Of a stretch of DNA of 6,364 nt, positions 5,392-6,364 are shown piece after piece; the stretch's first letter is position 1, and each line of letters starts with the position of its first letter. Under the pieces are notes generated by a model. It did no database searches. It was given only the letters and a program-made list of their open reading frames with translations, and was not told where the DNA came from. The stretch spans positions 6,463 through 12,826 of the forward strand of contig DBKH01000033.1 of NCBI GenBank assembly GCA_002297815.1. The letters run 5' to 3'. Origin of the DNA: Bacteroidales bacterium UBA755 (GTDB taxonomy: Bacteria > Bacteroidota > Bacteroidia > Bacteroidales > UBA932). The translations under genes and the position numbers were made by a program.

Positions 5392-5555
5392 CTTGTATTA
5401 AGGCACTTTGCTGGAGATGTCATGTGGAACAAGGTTCACAGTGAAATCCGTTTAATGTCTTGTGGTAAAGAACCTCTCAGTAGGGGACATGTGGTACAAG
5501 TTCGCTGTACAGTCCGTTGAACGTCATGTGGCAATGAACTCCGAATGAGGAGGGG
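5392..5555. repeat. Degenerate tandem array built on CATGTGG, about 67-bp composite unit
   Basis: C(A/T)TGTGG begins at 5421, 5459, 5488 and 5525, spaced 38, 29 and 37 bp. The first and third subunits match at 29 of 38 positions with one gap, sharing ACAAG, TTC, TCCGTT and a final GT. The second and fourth share TGTGG, AA, GAAC and a later AGGGG. The pattern is therefore two tandem copies of a long-plus-short composite of about 67 bp. A weaker 29-bp relative (17 of 29 bases) lies at 5392-5420. The first subunit can form a 7-bp hairpin with one bulge (5423-5440), but this fold is not kept in the third. The array ends about 37 bp from the stop of the minus-strand lipoprotein gene. Confidence 0.65.
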
Positions 5556-5591
5556 TGGATATGTCTGCGAAAGAGATTGTGAATCAGAATG

Positions 5592-6364
5592 CTATCGTGT
5601 GAATTCTCTTACGGGGCGGACCGGGCGGGCCATGGCAGCGGCGCCGATGAACTTGTAGGCTGAGGTTGTAAGACGTTCATTTGCGCTATTGTACATTTCC
5701 CCCAAGGCAAAACTTGCACCTGCCCTAGTGGTTTTTGAGTCTTTCGTCCAAAGAATTTGGTTACTCCATAGGTAAACCAAGTCGGGATTCATATTGCCTC
5801 CTATAACTGAGATTATACCGGGTTTATAACTTCTTTCTCCTGTGCCGGTAAGCATCATTGTACTTCCTCCATTCTTTTTAGTCCGAACGTAGTATTTCCG
5901 ATAGCCTTTACTTCCAGTTATTGTTTCATAATGACCGTTGATGAGAGGATGACCATCTTTTCTGTCACTGAGTTTCAACGCCTTGTCGTCAGCTACATTT
6001 TTGTGTGCATTGACCATTATTTTGAAAAAGCCGTCAGGAGGAACTTGATAGCCAACTGGAGATGGATCATAAACAGTCTTTACTCCAGAATACTCATAAT
6101 TTAAATCCGTGTCGCTTGGAAAATTCGTTTTAGTGTTATTCCAAAGATTGTAGTACGGAAGAATTCCATTAATGTCTGGCAGCCAATGTTGCCAGGTGTT
6201 ACCGACAAACATAACGTTAGGATGCTGTATGCTCTCTTGAATAGAGACCGTCTGTGGTCTTATTTCATACTCAAGTTTTCCGAAATTATATTTCACCACA
6301 GATCCGCTGTTCATGAAACCGACGATTGGGTCTTTTCGTCCGAATTGGTAATAGACGTTGTTGC
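5592..6364 (-). CDS. Surface lipoprotein, FISUMP/fimbrillin-like family (partial, N-terminus beyond the window)
   Basis: The frame ends at TAG in 5592-5594 and stays open to the right edge, giving 256 visible residues. The ATG at 6312-6314 is internal, because family sequence NNVYYQFGRKDPIVGF precedes it without a break. Signatures are YYQFGRKDP near the visible start, YDPSPVGYQVPPDGFF in the middle and the C-terminal closing motif RPVRPVRE. Relatives often have YDPCP where this protein has YDPSP, so a cysteine may have been lost. The C-terminal domain resembles the FISUMP-type module of Bacteroidales surface lipoproteins. The paralogue at 1-826 shows the N-terminal half; the two overlap in family position only around Y-Q-(Y/F)-G-R-K-D-P. 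A lipidated signal peptide is expected upstream but cannot be seen. Function is unknown; cell-surface adhesion or binding is an inference. Confidence 0.85.
   Translation of the reverse strand, partial: NNVYYQFGRKDPIVGFMNSGSVVKYNFGKLEYEIRPQTVSIQESIQHPNVMFVGNTWQHWLPDINGILPYYNLWNNTKTNFPSDTDLNYEYSGVKTVYDPSPVGYQVPPDGFFKIMVNAHKNVADDKALKLSDRKDGHPLINGHYETITGSKGYRKYYVRTKKNGGSTMMLTGTGERSYKPGIISVIGGNMNPDLVYLWSNQILWTKDSKTTRAGASFALGEMYNSANERLTTSAYKFIGAAAMARPVRPVREFTR

Larger units (their letters stand above)
4841..5591. other. Non-coding region rich in inverted and direct repeats
   Basis: No credible gene was found in about 750 bp. A 119-codon frame opening with GTG at 5085 runs through several hairpins and part of a repeat array, resembles no known protein and is rejected. 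The region holds the palindrome at 4940-5005, inverted repeats at 5055-5097, 5179-5212 and 5235-5263, and the CATGTGG array at 5392-5555. This is the 3' side of the minus-strand lipoprotein gene ending at 5592, and it follows the antitoxin stop at 4840. It could hold terminators for both, decayed mobile DNA or a structured RNA. Confidence 0.65.

Noticed and set aside
5085..5444. 119-codon plus-strand frame starting with GTG
   Set aside because: It runs through hairpins and part of a repeat array, is cysteine-rich without a recognisable motif, and resembles no known family.
4841..5591. Diversity-generating retroelement or retron
   Set aside because: There is no reverse transcriptase frame and no template/variable repeat pair related to the neighbouring lipoprotein gene.

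Overview
The window looks like chromosomal DNA from a Bacteroidota, most likely Bacteroidales, species. Three observations support this. Both ends carry parts of a surface-lipoprotein family typical of gut Bacteroidales. The yicC promoter fits the Bacteroides -33 TTG / -7 TAnnTTTG pattern with 19-bp spacing. Start codons lack convincing Shine-Dalgarno sequences. Genus cannot be read from the sequence.

Layout from left to right: (1) 1-826, minus strand, the N-terminal 275 codons of a lipoprotein whose 3' end lies outside the window. (2) 827-1254, an AT-rich divergent intergenic region with two short tandem duplications, the yicC promoter and a leader hairpin. (3) yicC, 1261-2148, plus strand, ending inside the loop of an 18-bp perfect hairpin. 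(4) 2187-2439, an array of five 29-bp units with inverted GTGCG/CGCAC-type ends, mostly on a 50-51 bp period, between the convergent yicC and rmuC genes. (5) rmuC, 2451-3917, minus strand. (6) A HigBA-type toxin-antitoxin operon, 4182-4840, plus strand; the toxin frame is broken by one TAG codon while the antitoxin is intact. (7) 4841-5591, about 750 bp without a credible gene, holding a 17-bp-stem palindrome with a possible three-way-junction fold, three further inverted repeats and a second degenerate repeat array built on CATGTGG. (8) 5592-6364, minus strand, the C-terminal 256 residues of a second member of the same lipoprotein family as gene 1.

The genes do not form one pathway. yicC (RNA metabolism) and rmuC (DNA recombination/rearrangement) are housekeeping-type genes; the toxin-antitoxin pair and the two lipoprotein paralogues are accessory-type genes. 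No cas genes, transposase, integrase, reverse transcriptase, tRNA or rRNA is visible. The unusual content is non-coding: two different repeat arrays and several long inverted repeats confined to the intergenic regions, plus a toxin apparently inactivated by a single nonsense codon.
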